Below are positions 32,269-43,903 of a stretch of 64,000 bases of DNA, piece by piece. Below the pieces are notes generated by a model. That model worked only from the letters and a program-made list of their open reading frames with translations, made no database searches and had not been told where the DNA came from. Numbering within the stretch: position 1 is the first letter of the stretch; each line of letters starts with the position of its first letter. The translations under genes were made by a program, and so were the position numbers. This stretch comes from Omphalotus guepiniiformis (lineage: Eukaryota > Basidiomycota > Agaricomycetes > Agaricales > Omphalotaceae), in the NCBI GenBank assembly GCA_028554645.1, contig JAQOOI010000062.1, positions 1 to 64,000 of the forward strand, given 5' to 3'.

Positions 32269-35200
32269 CTACTTCGTTGCCTCACGACGCTTCCTATCAA
32301 ATTTTTTTATCATGCTAACGCGGGGAGGTGATAAATCGTCGTCGATCTGTAAATGCTCAGGTCGGCGATGCAATGGTACATGAGAGCCCGATCGATGAGT
32401 GTGCTGACGTTGTGCAACATCTGTTTATGACAATGCGTCAACTATATGCATCCATAAGCCCTCCTGACATTTACCTTCATTTGCTTGAAGTGTACCTCCA
32501 TCTTGGGAGCTCTGTTGTGAACTTGCGGACGCGCGGGAAGTCGACGTAGAGGGTTCACGAAGGAAAGGGTTGGTGACTTTCGGTTTCGGTGTCACTTTGC
32601 CTGGAGGTTTACGAAGGAAGGGGTTGACAGTTCCTGGAGGGCCAGCTAGCAAGCAAGGTATCAGTTGTATGATCGAACCGAGGGGAAGAAAATGAAGCTC
32701 CGTACCGATGCCTGACGTCACGGCCCCAGCTATAACAAAAAGTCCTGTTGCTAAGACACAACTCAAATGATGCTGGGATCGATACGCACCAATAGGACGA
32801 TTCATTGCAACGCTAGAACGAGAAGCTGGTTGAACAGCCACTTGAGACGTCGCACCAATAGGACGATTCATTGCAGCGCTAGAACGAGAAGCTTGTTGAG
32901 CAGCCACTTGAGACATTGCTTGAGGAATTGCAGGGTCCAAGTGGTTTGAAGATCGAGATAATCCAGATGACGAGTGATGAACGAGAGGTGCATTCGTCGC
33001 AGACGAATGATCAAGGTTCACGCTACCTGCGGTGTGATGTAAGCTCGTCCTCCTTGAACTTGGCGGCGGTTGACTACGAGAGTCACCCCTTGCGCTAGAT
33101 CTAGCGGGACCGACTGCGATCCGATGACTGGGCAACAGGTCTGAACACACAATCAGTACTCCGTAATATATATATGTATCAATTACTTCACCTGGCCTTC
33201 GTCTGGGCGCTCGTTTGGGCAGAGGACTATCCACAGAAGAATCCGAGCTGGACAGATCTTGATTTACCGACGACGTGCTTTTTCGAGGAGGTGAATTACC
33301 AAACAATTCCTGGTCGTAAGCGTCCCCGTTGCCTGTTGGCATGAAGTGAATCAATGAATCAATGGATCAGAAAGCACGGGAACCTACCGTCCAATCCAGA
33401 TATGCCATCCTGGGGTTGCCTTGCTGCATCGATGGATTGTTGGTGGATCATTGGGTCTGTTCCATCCCAGTCCCTGTCCGATATTACCATCCCGTCTGAG
33501 TCAGAAGTGGCGCCACGAGGCTCTTCTCCGTCCTGCGATAAACCGAGTCCCTCTGTGTCGATCATTGCACCACCACCAAGTCCGTCCCCATCTGATATGT
33601 CCATACCGTCCGTATCAGTGGTAGCGCCACCAAGTCCGTCCCCATCTGATATGTTCATGCCGTCTGTGTCAGTGGTTGCGCCTCCAAGTCTGTCCCCATC
33701 CGACATGACCATCCCGTCTGTGTCGGGATCTGTTGAAGCTGCCGCGATATTTCTATCTGCGATGTCGACGCCGGATGTGGATGGGTCGTTTCCTCGCTGA
33801 TTTTGCGATTCCGACGCACTGTCGACTGCAACCTTTCTCTGCCTTGACTGTCGACCTGTACTCTGCCTCTTCTTCCGAGGGGCTTGCTTTTCGGCATCGA
33901 CGTCCTGAAGTTTTTCGCCGTCGTCATCATACCCAGCCTTGCCACTGAGAAGGTCGCGAAGCTCTAGTGCAAAAATGAGAAATAGGAAAAGCTGAAGTCA
34001 ATACAGCACGTACCCTTTCCTAGCTCCTTATTGACAAATGCCTCGAACATCTCTTCTTTTCCCCGGGCCATGTTGCTCATTAGGATGTCCGATGAATTGC
34101 TAGCCAGCAGATAAATACACTTCACAATCGATTTCTGGGGTTGCCGGTGAGCCCGTCCTCGGATCTGGCGTTCATCCTGGGCACTCCATGGTTGATCCTG
34201 TCGCAATTGTAACATTAGACAATATTTGTCAGACTGTATACCATCGATACTCACAAAGAATATAACAACATCAGCAATTGCTAGATTCAGTCCGGTAGTA
34301 CCGATACTCGAGAAAATGAAGACTCGAGGGCTCCCTGGCTGATGAAACTCTGTTACAATCTTGTCACGTTTCTCGAAGGTGAGGTTGCCGTCAATACTTA
34401 GAGTGTCGACACCGTGAAGTTTGAGGACCTGTATAAAATCATTCACGAAACGCTCGAGGATGGACAGACAAACAAAACACGGCCGCACGTTTCGAAGTAT
34501 CCCATGCATCAAGGGAAATTCAGCATATATCAGGACTTTCCTTTCCCGCATAACGCCTTCGCTAGGGCGAGGGTCGAATTCCGGAAATACGAGTTTCCCA
34601 TCTTCGAAATCAATGTCCGGAACATCATCCCGCCTGAGATACCATTTGCATATCTGTGCACATATCTCCATCTTCGTGGACTTCAAGGGCTCCCACTCGG
34701 CAAGCGTGTTGAAAATGGGATTGGGAGCATTCACATCAGCCTTTGCGTAGCCTACAGCCATACGATATTCCAAATAAAATTTCTGGATGACGAAATGTCA
34801 AAAGCAAATCAAGATACCGAGATGTGTCTTACATTTGTGAGAAATTTACCGGTCTCATTGGCGGATATGATTCTGCAGAGCAAGCTCATTGTGACAATCA
34901 TATCTCTGGATGAAATAATGCAACACACCTAGCCTTAGCCTCCTCCGCTCGTTGCTGGATTATCTCATTCTCACGTTCCGTGAGCTCAAGCACTCCGACA
35001 ATGTCTTTGTGCGGAGGGAGATCGAGAAGACTTTGTCCTCTCCAGTTACGACTGTCAACAGTACGTCTGAGAACGGAGCCATAGAACTCTCTCTGAATTC
35101 GTCTGACAGCTGCGATTTGAGCTGTACGCAAAGCAAATCCGTCGTCGTCCATCTTCTTCGCGCGTCGAGCTTCTGCCGCATGTGCCTTGCTCTCATCGTG

Positions 35201-37423
35201 TGACCGTTCAGTATAAAAATATGGAACGCCAACTAGACGTCCTAAAGACTCTAAATCCTGCTCCGGTTGAGCTCGCAAATATAAATGCACATTTATATCA
35301 CTTACTCTAGGAGCCGTCGTCAAGGGCGTGCCAGTTAGCACCAGTCGCAAATCGGTACGCTTCAAGATATGCATCGTCGCATATTGCTTTGCCCCCAAGT
35401 TCCGCATTTCGTGGGCTTCGTCTATCGTCACGGACAGAAATCGCTCTTGAAACAATGTGCCTTCAGGTGAACGTACCTGCTGAGCAGGGTCCCATGGGCG
35501 CCGACCCCGTTCAGTGGGTACTCGAAAGATGCGCTTGAATTCGTTCAATAGTGACTTAGTCATGTTTGAACCGCATCGATAAGTGATCGTAAAATATCAA
35601 CATAAATACTAACCACTCACAGAATGAGTTGTAACAATAATCTTATTTTGAGGACTCTGCTTGGATTTGTGAAATATTCCAGCGGTGCCCCAGAAGGTAG
35701 AGTCTCCGTCCTTCTGAGCATTGTACTCGAAGATGTCGATGCTCTTTGGTAAGAACAACATTTGGAGCTCGTGAATCCACTGCGCGCGCAAAGTTCCAGG
35801 CACCACGATCAGGTGAGGAAGTGGTGTGAGTGTCTCTTCTCCTCCAAGAAACTTGTGGGTTCCTACGTGGAACGATTCGGCCATGAGTCAGAAACTGAAC
35901 AGGATCAATAAGGAATTCAGACTCACGAAGAAGTGGCGGAAGATTTTCATTTTTTGCTTGCAAGAATGTGACTTGGTTTAAGAATGCTATCGTGGAGATA
36001 CATAACGTGGTCTTGCCTAATCCAACTTCGTCACAGACAAGTATTCCATGATTATGAACCGCATCGGAAGTCTTTGTGAACGTATTCCTGATGATAGAGT
36101 GAACCCCGGCCAGCTGGTGCCAGTGCAAGCGTAGCGGCTCAACAGAGCCATCCCCGGGAGGTTTGAAGAGGTCGGGGTGATTCCACGCCGTGAATCCGGA
36201 TTTGTGACGAAAAGTATTGAACTGATGAGGCAGGCGCTGGCGGATGAAACCCAGACTCTGCGCAAGGGCATCTGGATCGAGCAAAGCCTCCACCTCCATC
36301 CCAAGGTCACCCGCTTCGACATCACGGAGGTTAAGCGTTGCACGATCTTCATCATCGATTGCCGGGCGCTCGTCGTCCTCGTCAAACCGAAAATATTGGC
36401 TATAGACATGGAGAAGTTCCACGAGGTCCTCCGCCGTTGCCAGCGTCCTCAAGATCTTCTGATTTACCCTGAATAGACCTAAAAATTGTCACTGAATGAA
36501 GCACATCCCAACAACCACGAGTATGAGAAACAACAACAACATACGTTTTTCGGAAACGGTTTGAGACTGAGGTACCTTCGCCCCCAGGGAGTTCATGAGA
36601 CGGTTCAGCTCGGAGAGCATGTCGTTAGCACTTGAAAGATTCTCTGGTGTGCCGTAGATGTCTGCGATATCTTTCCATTTCGCGACAGCGCGTATTGCGG
36701 AGATGATCTTGGCTTTGGTGACTTTTTCAGCATCGAGCGCTTAAATTCCAAGTTGTAAGTTAAGGACAACTGAGTGTGTAGTACGAGAAACGCACCCTCA
36801 AATGCTGTTTGAGCCGCAGCCTTGAGATCATCAATCCTATCCCTGTCCTTTCGCACCTGATCGCGAATTCGTGCCCAGGATCGTTGCGCAAATATGGCTA
36901 AGGGTTTCCTAAGCTCTTGACTGAGCCTTATGCTGTTATTAGCGAAGGCCTCTATGCCGAAGAGAGCCAGTGCGATGCTGTCAGCGGCAATAGGAACCCA
37001 TAAATCGGCGATGGGCCAGGGACCTTTCAACGAGCCTTGACCAACAAGGAGGGAGATCGGATGAACATCGTGTGCTCTAAGGGCTGTAACGATAAGATTG
37101 TGAATGCCCCACTTCTCCCAGTTTTTGAGGACGAAATTAGCCCATATCTTACGCCCTGGATATTCAGCATTACCCTGGCGCGCAACGGCAAACTTGATCT
37201 TGCTCTCCTCAGAGTCACGCCGATTGTACTCCTGGAAATACGATAACACATCGTTAGCATCTCTGCGACTCCAACCTTTCGGCAGGTACTCGTCTTCGGG
37301 AGGAAAGAGACCGTGGGTGACATGTGTGAGTTCTTGCCACACAGGCCACTCCCAGGGTGCTCCTGGCGTATCATCCAGAAAATAGAGCTTGATTAGAGCA
37401 CTAGCAGCGGTGTGACTTGGCAT
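32269..37423 (-). CDS. Gene C of cassette 2: SNF2-family ATPase/helicase-like protein
   Basis: This is the reverse-strand paralogue of the gene at 21334-26619, with matching intron positions wherever I compared them. The start MPSHTAASALIKLYFL is at 37423. The last exon ends at 32269 with a basic tail (FDRKRREATK) that matches the other copy. SNF2 motifs: LHWHQLAGVHSII, CDEVGLGKTTL (motif I), PGTLRAQWIHEL, TIDEAHEMRN (motif II, DEAH), LVLTGTPL (motif III), FSSIGTTGLNL (motif V) and DERQIRGRAHRQPQK (motif VI). The C-terminal tail at 33359-33750 carries five tandem copies of a 16-20 residue acidic repeat (DTDGM.ISDGD.LGGATT), then a Ser/Thr- and Gln-rich segment and two NPF motifs. It is divergent from gene B across palindrome 2 and convergent with gene A. 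A DNA-translocase role is inferred from the family, and the specific role in the cassette is unknown. Confidence 0.88.
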
Positions 37424-38554
37424 CGAATCGAAATGTAGCACAGAGGAGAGATTAGGGAGAGGTTAATCGATTGAATGGTATATTTATGAGGAACAGTTTC
37501 TAACAACGATGCAAAATTTTTCGTAGAAAAAAAAACTACGACCCACTCGGTCCGACATGTGATTGCAGAGCAATGGAAACTAGCTTTGCACGAGGCAAAG
37601 GCCTTTGAATACATCGACGAGACATCAATGAAATAGGGCGATGCAGCGCATGCCAGATCTACAATCCATTCTCTTTCGCTAGGAAGAAGTAATGGATTAG
37701 TGGGTTAGACAGTTTATCAGTTGAACGCGATTGAACTTACGAAGAAGATGAACAAACAAGCAGTCGCAACTAACACCCTAGTATTGCGCAATTGTTCGAG
37801 CGCTGGGCCACTAGGAAATTATTAGCCATCTCCGTTGATTTATCACACATTCAGAACTTACAAGGAGCGCCAGAAAAAATCATGTTCACATATGTTTTAG
37901 GGGATACACAGTAGAATTCGTCGAAGACGAAGAGAACTCTTACACATGGGGATTGTGCACGTTCCGGGTACATACGATAGCATTCGTCTATGACAAATGG
38001 GACAAAATCTAGGTCGACAAATCAGGAGTAGGAGAATAACATAGTCGAATGGGAATGAGGCGAAGACTTCGTCTAAGACGAATGGGGGAACATGATGGAT
38101 GCAGCCAAAAGTGTAAGATAAGAATTTGTCTACGCCGAATGGGAGGACAATCCAGATCAATGGGGCAGGAGCGATAGAGGGAGAACCGTATACCGAAGTC
38201 CAATGGAAACGAGGCAAAGACTTCGTCCTGGACGAATGAGGCGAACGTGACGATGCAGCTAGGGCAAGATAAGGATTTGTCCACGACGAATGAGAGGGTG
38301 ACCGGATCCACGAGCAAAAAATCGATGCAGGGAAAGGGCAGGTAAAGGGGTATAGCGAACTAAAGCTTAGTTCCGAGTAGACGTAGGCGAATATCGTATT
38401 GAAAACATGTAAAAGCACGAGGGTAGATGAATAAGCTGTAAAAGCAATTTGAATTGAATTTTGGAAAGCTTCCTGTTAGGCATAGATACCAAGCATCTGG
38501 AGGAATATCTTTAGAGCAAGAAGAAAAACTATTGGGATTTTGCGATGATGAGGA
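37424..38554. promoter_or_regulatory. C-side intergenic region with a motif array (copy-2 subtype)
   Basis: Degenerate copies of TTCGTCNNNGACGAA occur at about 37918, 37982, 38068, 38128, 38223, 38277 and 38572, about 50-100 bp apart. They are often followed by ATGRGG or GAGGTGA. No coding frame is supported, although long Ser/Pro/Phe-rich frames are open on the reverse strand because of the repeats. Confidence 0.6.
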
Positions 38555-39325
38555 ATGGCGTAAGAATAGGACTTCGTCCACGACGAATGAGGTGAGCGTG
38601 ATGAGGCCAGAGCAGATCTACGGGTCCGGAGAATTCGACACACAGTGTCTGGAAGCGAAAGAGGAAAGGTAAAGGTACAAGACACGAGGCTAGCCAGGAG
38701 AACACGCCGTATGGGCAAATTTCGAATTCTAAAGTTCGTCCGGCGAGGCATGAATACGGTCATCTGAATGAAATAAAGAAATTTCAAAAAACGTGCTCAG
38801 AAAAATATGCTTGTGCGAACCTGAGTGAATACACCGCCGTACGCGAAACACCTGCTTGGAAACCCTCCATCCATCCATCGATTGATTACGCCGTCCGACT
38901 ACATCGCCTGAGGTTAATAGGGCCAATGAAAAAGAGAGCAAAAAAAAAAAAAAAGTACATACAGGGCTATATGTACGCACTAACCATATGGGCACAGCAC
39001 CTATCGATCGACTACACCTATGCTTGAAGCAAGAAAACAGTGAGAACGAACTGAAATTGAGAAAGACATCAGACTAACCGAATCCGAATCCGAAGGAAGG
39101 ATCTCCGACACAACATGCGCAGATGCCTTGAGCGTATCTCAAGGCATGCCAGTGCACGAGGGTGACCTATACCACTGCGCTACCCAGAGCAAATCTCTGG
39201 GTAGCGCTGTGTGGAAGAGCGGACGCCATACCCAGAGCAAATCTCTGGGTATGGGTGAAGAGCGTGAGGAGCGCACTTCGTCATCGACGAAGCCGCAGTT
39301 ACGCCACACAAATATTTACCAGCAG
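38555..39325 (+). repeat. Palindrome 2, left arm (771 bp)
   Basis: This arm is the reverse complement of 39370-40139, with about six mismatches and a one-base difference in an A15/T14 run on base-by-base reading. Nested perfect hairpins with 5-nt loops cluster towards the centre: TGCCTTGAG-CGTAT-CTCAAGGCA (near 39125), CTACCCAGAG-CAAAT-CTCTGGGTAG (near 39179), ATACCCAGAG-CAAAT-CTCTGGGTAT (near 39229) and CTTCGTC-ATC-GACGAAG (near 39277). Confidence 0.95.
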
Positions 39326-39369
39326 CCTCAGATAACAAATATTTGGGATGATCACGTGGTTCGACGACG
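39326..39369. repeat. Spacer of palindrome 2 (44 bp)
   Basis: This short asymmetric centre lies between the arms. It contains AAATATTTG, TGATCA and a GACGACG word, with no resemblance to the 58-bp array in palindrome 1. Confidence 0.9.
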
Positions 39370-40139
39370 CTGCTGGTAAATATTTGTGTGGCGTAACTGA
39401 GGCTTCGTCGACGACGAAGTGCGCTCCTCACGCTCTTCACCCATACCCAGAGATTTGCTCTGGGTATGGCGTCCGCTCTTCCACATAGCGCTACCCAGAG
39501 ATTTGCTCTGGGTAGCGCAGTGGTATAGGTCACCCTCGTGCACTGGCATGCCTTGAGATACGCTCAAGGCATCTGCGCATGTTGTGTCGGAGATCCTTCC
39601 TTCGGATTCGGATTCGGTTAGTCTGATGTCTTTCTCAATTTCAGTTCGTTCTCACTGTTTTCTTGCTTCAAGCATAGGTGTAGTCGATCGATAGGTGCTG
39701 TGCCCATATGGTTAGTGCGTACATATAGCCCTGTATGTACTTTTTTTTTTTTTTGCTCTCTTTTTCATTGGCCCTATTAACCTCAGGCGATGTAGTCGGA
39801 CGGCGTAATCAATCGATGGATGGATGGAGGGTTTCCAAGCAGGTGTTTCGCGTACGGCGGTGTATTCACTCAGGTTCGTACAAGCATATTTTTCTGAGCA
39901 CGTTTTCTGAAATTTCTTTATTTCATTCAGATGACCGTATTCATGCCTCGCCGGACGAACTCTAGAATTCGAAATTTGCCCATACGGCGTGTTCTCCTGG
40001 CTAGCCTCGTGTCTTGTACCTTTACCTTTCCTCTTTCGCTTCCAGACACTGTGTGTCGAATTCTCCGGACCCGTAGATCTGCTCTGGCCTCATCACGCTC
40101 ACCTCATTCGTCGTGGACGAAGTCCTATTCTTACGCCAT
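39370..40139 (-). repeat. Palindrome 2, right arm (770 bp)
   Basis: This is the mirror of 38555-39325. Mismatches lie near the inner end (GTCGACGAC against GTCATCGAC when read in the same sense), in one hairpin-adjacent G/A, and near 39900-39965. It is slightly more diverged than palindrome 1. Confidence 0.95.
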
Positions 40140-40591
40140 CCCAATGGTTTTTGGGGGTAAATCTTCCGACCACTCTTTGCCTGGAGGAGACTCTTCCTAT
40201 ATCGAATTCTCTAGGTTAGGTTCATTGATCTTATCGCCTCAGCCTTATCATTCAGCTCATTCGTCGTGGACAAAGTCTTATCATTACGTTCCCAATGGTC
40301 TTAGGGGTGAAGTCTCATCCTCGTTGTGGACAATTTGTCCCTGCTCACCCTGATCATGGTGTCCTGATCTGATGTGATTTCTCTTTCATTCGTCCTAGAC
40401 GAGTACGTCTTGGTGGAGAATGTTTTTCTTTGCTTCTGAGATGCTCCGAAGTTCCTCTCCGATGCCATTTTACCCCATTCATCTTAGAAAGGTCATATCG
40501 TATGCTACATGGAGCGTGTAGTGTCTTAGTTTGGTCAATTGATGGTCAATAAATTTGTGTGCTTCCTGAAGTTGCACACCCTAACCCCTTC
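40140..40591. promoter_or_regulatory. B-side intergenic region of cassette 2
   Basis: Degenerate copy-2 motifs lie near 40258 (TTCGTCGTGGACAAA) and 40389 (TTCGTCCTAGACGAG). CCCTAACCCC lies 10-20 bp upstream of the proposed ATG of gene B. No gene was recognised. Confidence 0.4.
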
Positions 40592-43268
40592 ATGAGCTCC
40601 TTGTATTCTGATCTTCCACCCAAGTCGTACTCTCTACGCGAGTACCTCCACCTTGTGAAGCAGCTGGAGGAAATCGAGAGTCCCGAATTTTATCGAGTTC
40701 TGCTCACCGGTGAAGTTGTCGCTGATGCTGTTGAAGAAGGTGATGAGCATCAAGTATCCCTTGACCTCACTCGCAATACCCTTCCTCGCAATTATAAGGT
40801 GGATCTCATCAGGGATTACGATTCAGTCATCGGAATCACGCAGGACATTGTCGTGGACACTTTCATTTCTGTCTATCCTGTCCCTAACCCCGCCGAGGTC
40901 TTGACGTCGAGTATCCATATCAAGTATCCGGTTCCAGTTCAGAATGTAAGTGTTGCAGTCATGCATAACCCCTTAGCTCTAATTACACGTATACCTGTGC
41001 ACAGGGCCACGAGCGCGTTCCTGTTCATCATATCCCAAACTTTCAGCTCGCGTTCTGGGGCTCACGACACATGCTCCACATTTTCTTCCCTACCCTTGCT
41101 GCGGAAGGCCATCGTAAACGCCCTCTGACAGAGGAGCATCTCTCAGCGTTTTACGAGCATGGTCTCCGTCCCGTCATTAAAGACTCCTTACCTGGAGACG
41201 TTTCTGACTGGCCCCCATCGTACAAAGCGGAGATCTTCCGAGCTAGGAAACGGACTGGCCACATGGCGTATCAGACCAAACTTCTACCTGCCTGGCTACT
41301 TCCAGGGCTTGCAAATGATATTCGCCAATCACTAGACGACAACGGTGCTGAGTGGGCACGAGATTTCTTCTTTGTCCACACACTACGGGGTACCAAAGGA
41401 GGTTCGAGGCATCAACGCGAGTCTGCACAGGATGCGTTGGAAGAGTTTTTAGCTCAATCGGACATTCCGATGAATGCGACGCAGTCGGGGCAGTGGTGGA
41501 TAGATGTGGGCCTCGAATTATCTAGTGCCACGGGCGACTGTTTGCAGTGGGCGACATCCTCACACTTCCACATTGTCCAGGAGCTGCTGCAGATCTCTGA
41601 AGACAACGCCAGTCGTATCACTAGTCTCGGAAGCTCCAAGTACTACCGCGACATTGCCAGCCATCTCATGGCTGTATCAGGTTGTAGGATTGAACCTGGA
41701 CAACGTGCGGCGAGCCCATTCGAAGCTTGCTACTTCCAGATGTATACTACGGATAAGGCTGTGACCTATAACCCAGAGGGCCGCTATCATGGGAAGGCGA
41801 TCACGATGAGTGCGGCAATGGGGAAGACTCAGCCTCCTGAGTTCGTCGAGGGACTGTTCAACGCATACATAGCAGCCCTCAAGGAGAGTCCATCCAATGC
41901 CCGTGTTGAAGCTCGCGTGCCTATCGCACATGCCACAACTGTTTTCATCAACTTCTCCAATCGCCTTATCCGTCGCTCCCTTTTGATGGTCAGGAAGTCT
42001 GAATGGTGGTACGTTATCATACTTTCTGTTCAGTAGTAGCATATTAGCTCATATGTGTATGCAGGAATTTTCGAGCGTATCGTGTGTCTGCTATTAGACA
42101 TATTCTTATGAGTCAAGCGTCGGGCAAGCCAGACTTTCGCGTTCATCCAGCTGCGCTTCTTCTCACTGCGGCTTGCGTCTGGCTAATCAACGGGCTTCAT
42201 TCACGCCCTGATGACGGTTCGGCAGCACGTAATCTCATGCGGGCAGTGCTACTGCTCACGAACGCTGCAGAGCCCGATCCATACACCCTACTGTATCCTA
42301 AGAGTGGCGGGGACGTAGACGCCCCAAACAATCGCAAGGACGAGGAGAGTGACGAGGAACTTTATGTAGTACCGTACTGTCCGTTCGGAGCAATCTTCCT
42401 GCGCCGAATCGTTATTGATGTCGACGTTCCGCGCATGAGAAAAGGTGGCTTTTATCTTTCGTCCTCCGCCTTCCAGTTCTTTTTTGGTGGCACAGAACAG
42501 GAAATCCGGGACAGATACACATCCATAGGAATTCTTTCGAAGAATGCGGTAGCTAAACGTCGTGTCGCCACCAACAAGCTTTTCAAGACACCTCTTGTAC
42601 CCCCTGACCCCTCTCACGCAGTGCTCTTCAATGTCGAGGCCCTTGGCCATGCACTTCCCCCTGCAGCTGTTGACTCAGGTTCTGATGACGATCCGGATCT
42701 CTCCGGGGAGGAACGAGAACGTCAGCCTGAGGGCCTTGATCAACATCTCTCCGACATTTACCGCCAGTTTCTCGTCGACGTTGTCATGAAGAGCCCCAAC
42801 CCCAAAAGCGCGTCATTGGCATCGTATTTCAAGCTCACGAAGGCCGAACGTCTTGCAGTTACTGATGAGACGTATCAGAACGACTGTCTTTCAGACTTAT
42901 GGCGTGCGTGCCGCTGGAAGATTGGAACGCGGGGCGAGTTCGAAACCGTTTTCAGTCATCTCTTCCCGGTGAAGGGTCACGAAACGACGGCGAAGGCTCA
43001 GAATTATTCGCAGTGCCGATACTACATCATGTGGAAGACCATGTGTGTCTCCGCCACTCAGGAGGCCGTGGACGATGCCCGTCGAGCGATCCATAAGAAG
43101 CTCTCGACATTCTTCTGGCTTCCACATGCTGCTCAAGATAAAATGTGGGCTACTTCGCAGAAGGGTACTGGCTTTACACATTTTCCTCCTGGTTCATCAG
43201 GGCCGTCACCACGTATCTTATGTCGTGGATATCCAAATGTCAGAGTCGCTGAAGAAGTAGTCGAGTAG
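40592..43268 (+). CDS. Gene B of cassette 2: large protein of unknown function, 853 aa
   Basis: Three exons, 40592-40945, 41005-42008 and 42065-43268, sum to an exact frame (donors AAT|GTAAGT and GTG|GTACGT). The start MSSLYSDLPPKSYSLREY is the first in-frame ATG. Conserved with the cassette-1 copy are DYDSVIGITQDI, NPAEVL, HMLHIFFPTLA, EIFRARKRTGHMAYQTK, RDFFFVHTLRGTK, QWWIDVG, LGSSKYYRDIASHLMAVSGC, LHSRPDDGSAARNLMRAV, FGAIFLRRIV, a Ser/Asp/Glu-rich stretch and GHETTAKAQNYSQCRYY. His, Arg and Asp residues are frequent in the central block, but no known nuclease, transposase or polymerase signature could be recognised, so no function is assigned. It is divergent from SNF2 gene C across palindrome 2. 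Conservation of two intron positions and of the whole length between diverged copies indicates selection on the protein. Confidence 0.85.
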
Positions 43269-43800
43269 TACATTGTTGTTAACAACGTTCCAAAATACAA
43301 TTTCGTTTTCTGCCTAGCAGTATGTGGGATGAACGCTTCGTCTACGACGAAGTCTCGTGTGCGTCGTGTCTTTCCGCACTTTACTCCAAATGTCAGAGTC
43401 GCTGAAGAAGTAGTCGAGTAGTACATCTTTGTTAACAACCTTCGAAGTATCTTATGTTGTGGATATCCAAATGTCAGAGTCGCTGAAGAAGTAGTCCAGT
43501 AGTACATCTTTGTTAACAACCTTCCAAAATACAATTTCGTTTTCTGCCTAGCAGTATGTGGGATGAACGCTTCGTCTACGACGAAGTCTTTCCGCACTTT
43601 TCTCCAAATGTCAGAACCTTCCAAAATACAATTTCGTTTCCTGCCTAGCAGTAGGTGGGATGAACGCTTCGTCTACGACGAAGTCTTGTGCGTCATGCTT
43701 TTCCGCACTTTTCTCCTGGCACAATGTCGGATATGTTTCAAAAACAGTTTCTTTTTCTGCGTAGCAGTATGTGGGATGAGTGCTTTTGTCTATGACGAAG
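43236..43800. repeat. Tandemly repeated 3' end of gene B with TTCGTCTACGACGAAG motifs
   Basis: The last ~38 bp of gene B (AAATGTCAGAGTCGCTGAAG onward) recur at about 43388 and 43469. They alternate with a segment reading CTTTGTTAACAACCTTCC, ACAATTTCGTTTTCTGCCTAG and GGGATGAACGC. The motif CTTCGTCTACGACGAAG occurs perfectly at about 43337, 43569 and 43669, with a variant near 43786. These are the last copies of the dispersed motif on the right. Confidence 0.85.
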
Positions 43801-43822
43801 TCTCATGTTTCAAATAGCAAGT

Positions 43823-43903
43823 GGCCCTGTAGAGAAGTGGTCTATGTGCAGATTAGCTTGATGGCACTCAATCTGTGCACAGGTTCGAGTCCTGTATGGG
43901 TCA
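43823..43903 (+). tRNA. tRNA-like sequence with box A and box B (pseudogene or SINE head)
   Basis: TAGAGAAGTGG fits a polymerase III A box and GGTTCGAGTCC fits a B box. The T-stem ACAGG/CCTGT is perfect and the ends pair in 5 of 7 positions. The middle forms CAGATT/AATCTG around an oversized loop instead of a normal anticodon arm. A related phrase with TTTGTGCACGGGTCC occurs near 46165, suggesting a repeat family. It sits immediately right of the last dispersed motif. Confidence 0.35.

Noticed and set aside
33354..33800. Forward 148-codon frame rich in SPSDM.IPSVSVVAPP
   Set aside because: It is the antisense shadow of the acidic repeat exon of the cassette-2 SNF2 gene.
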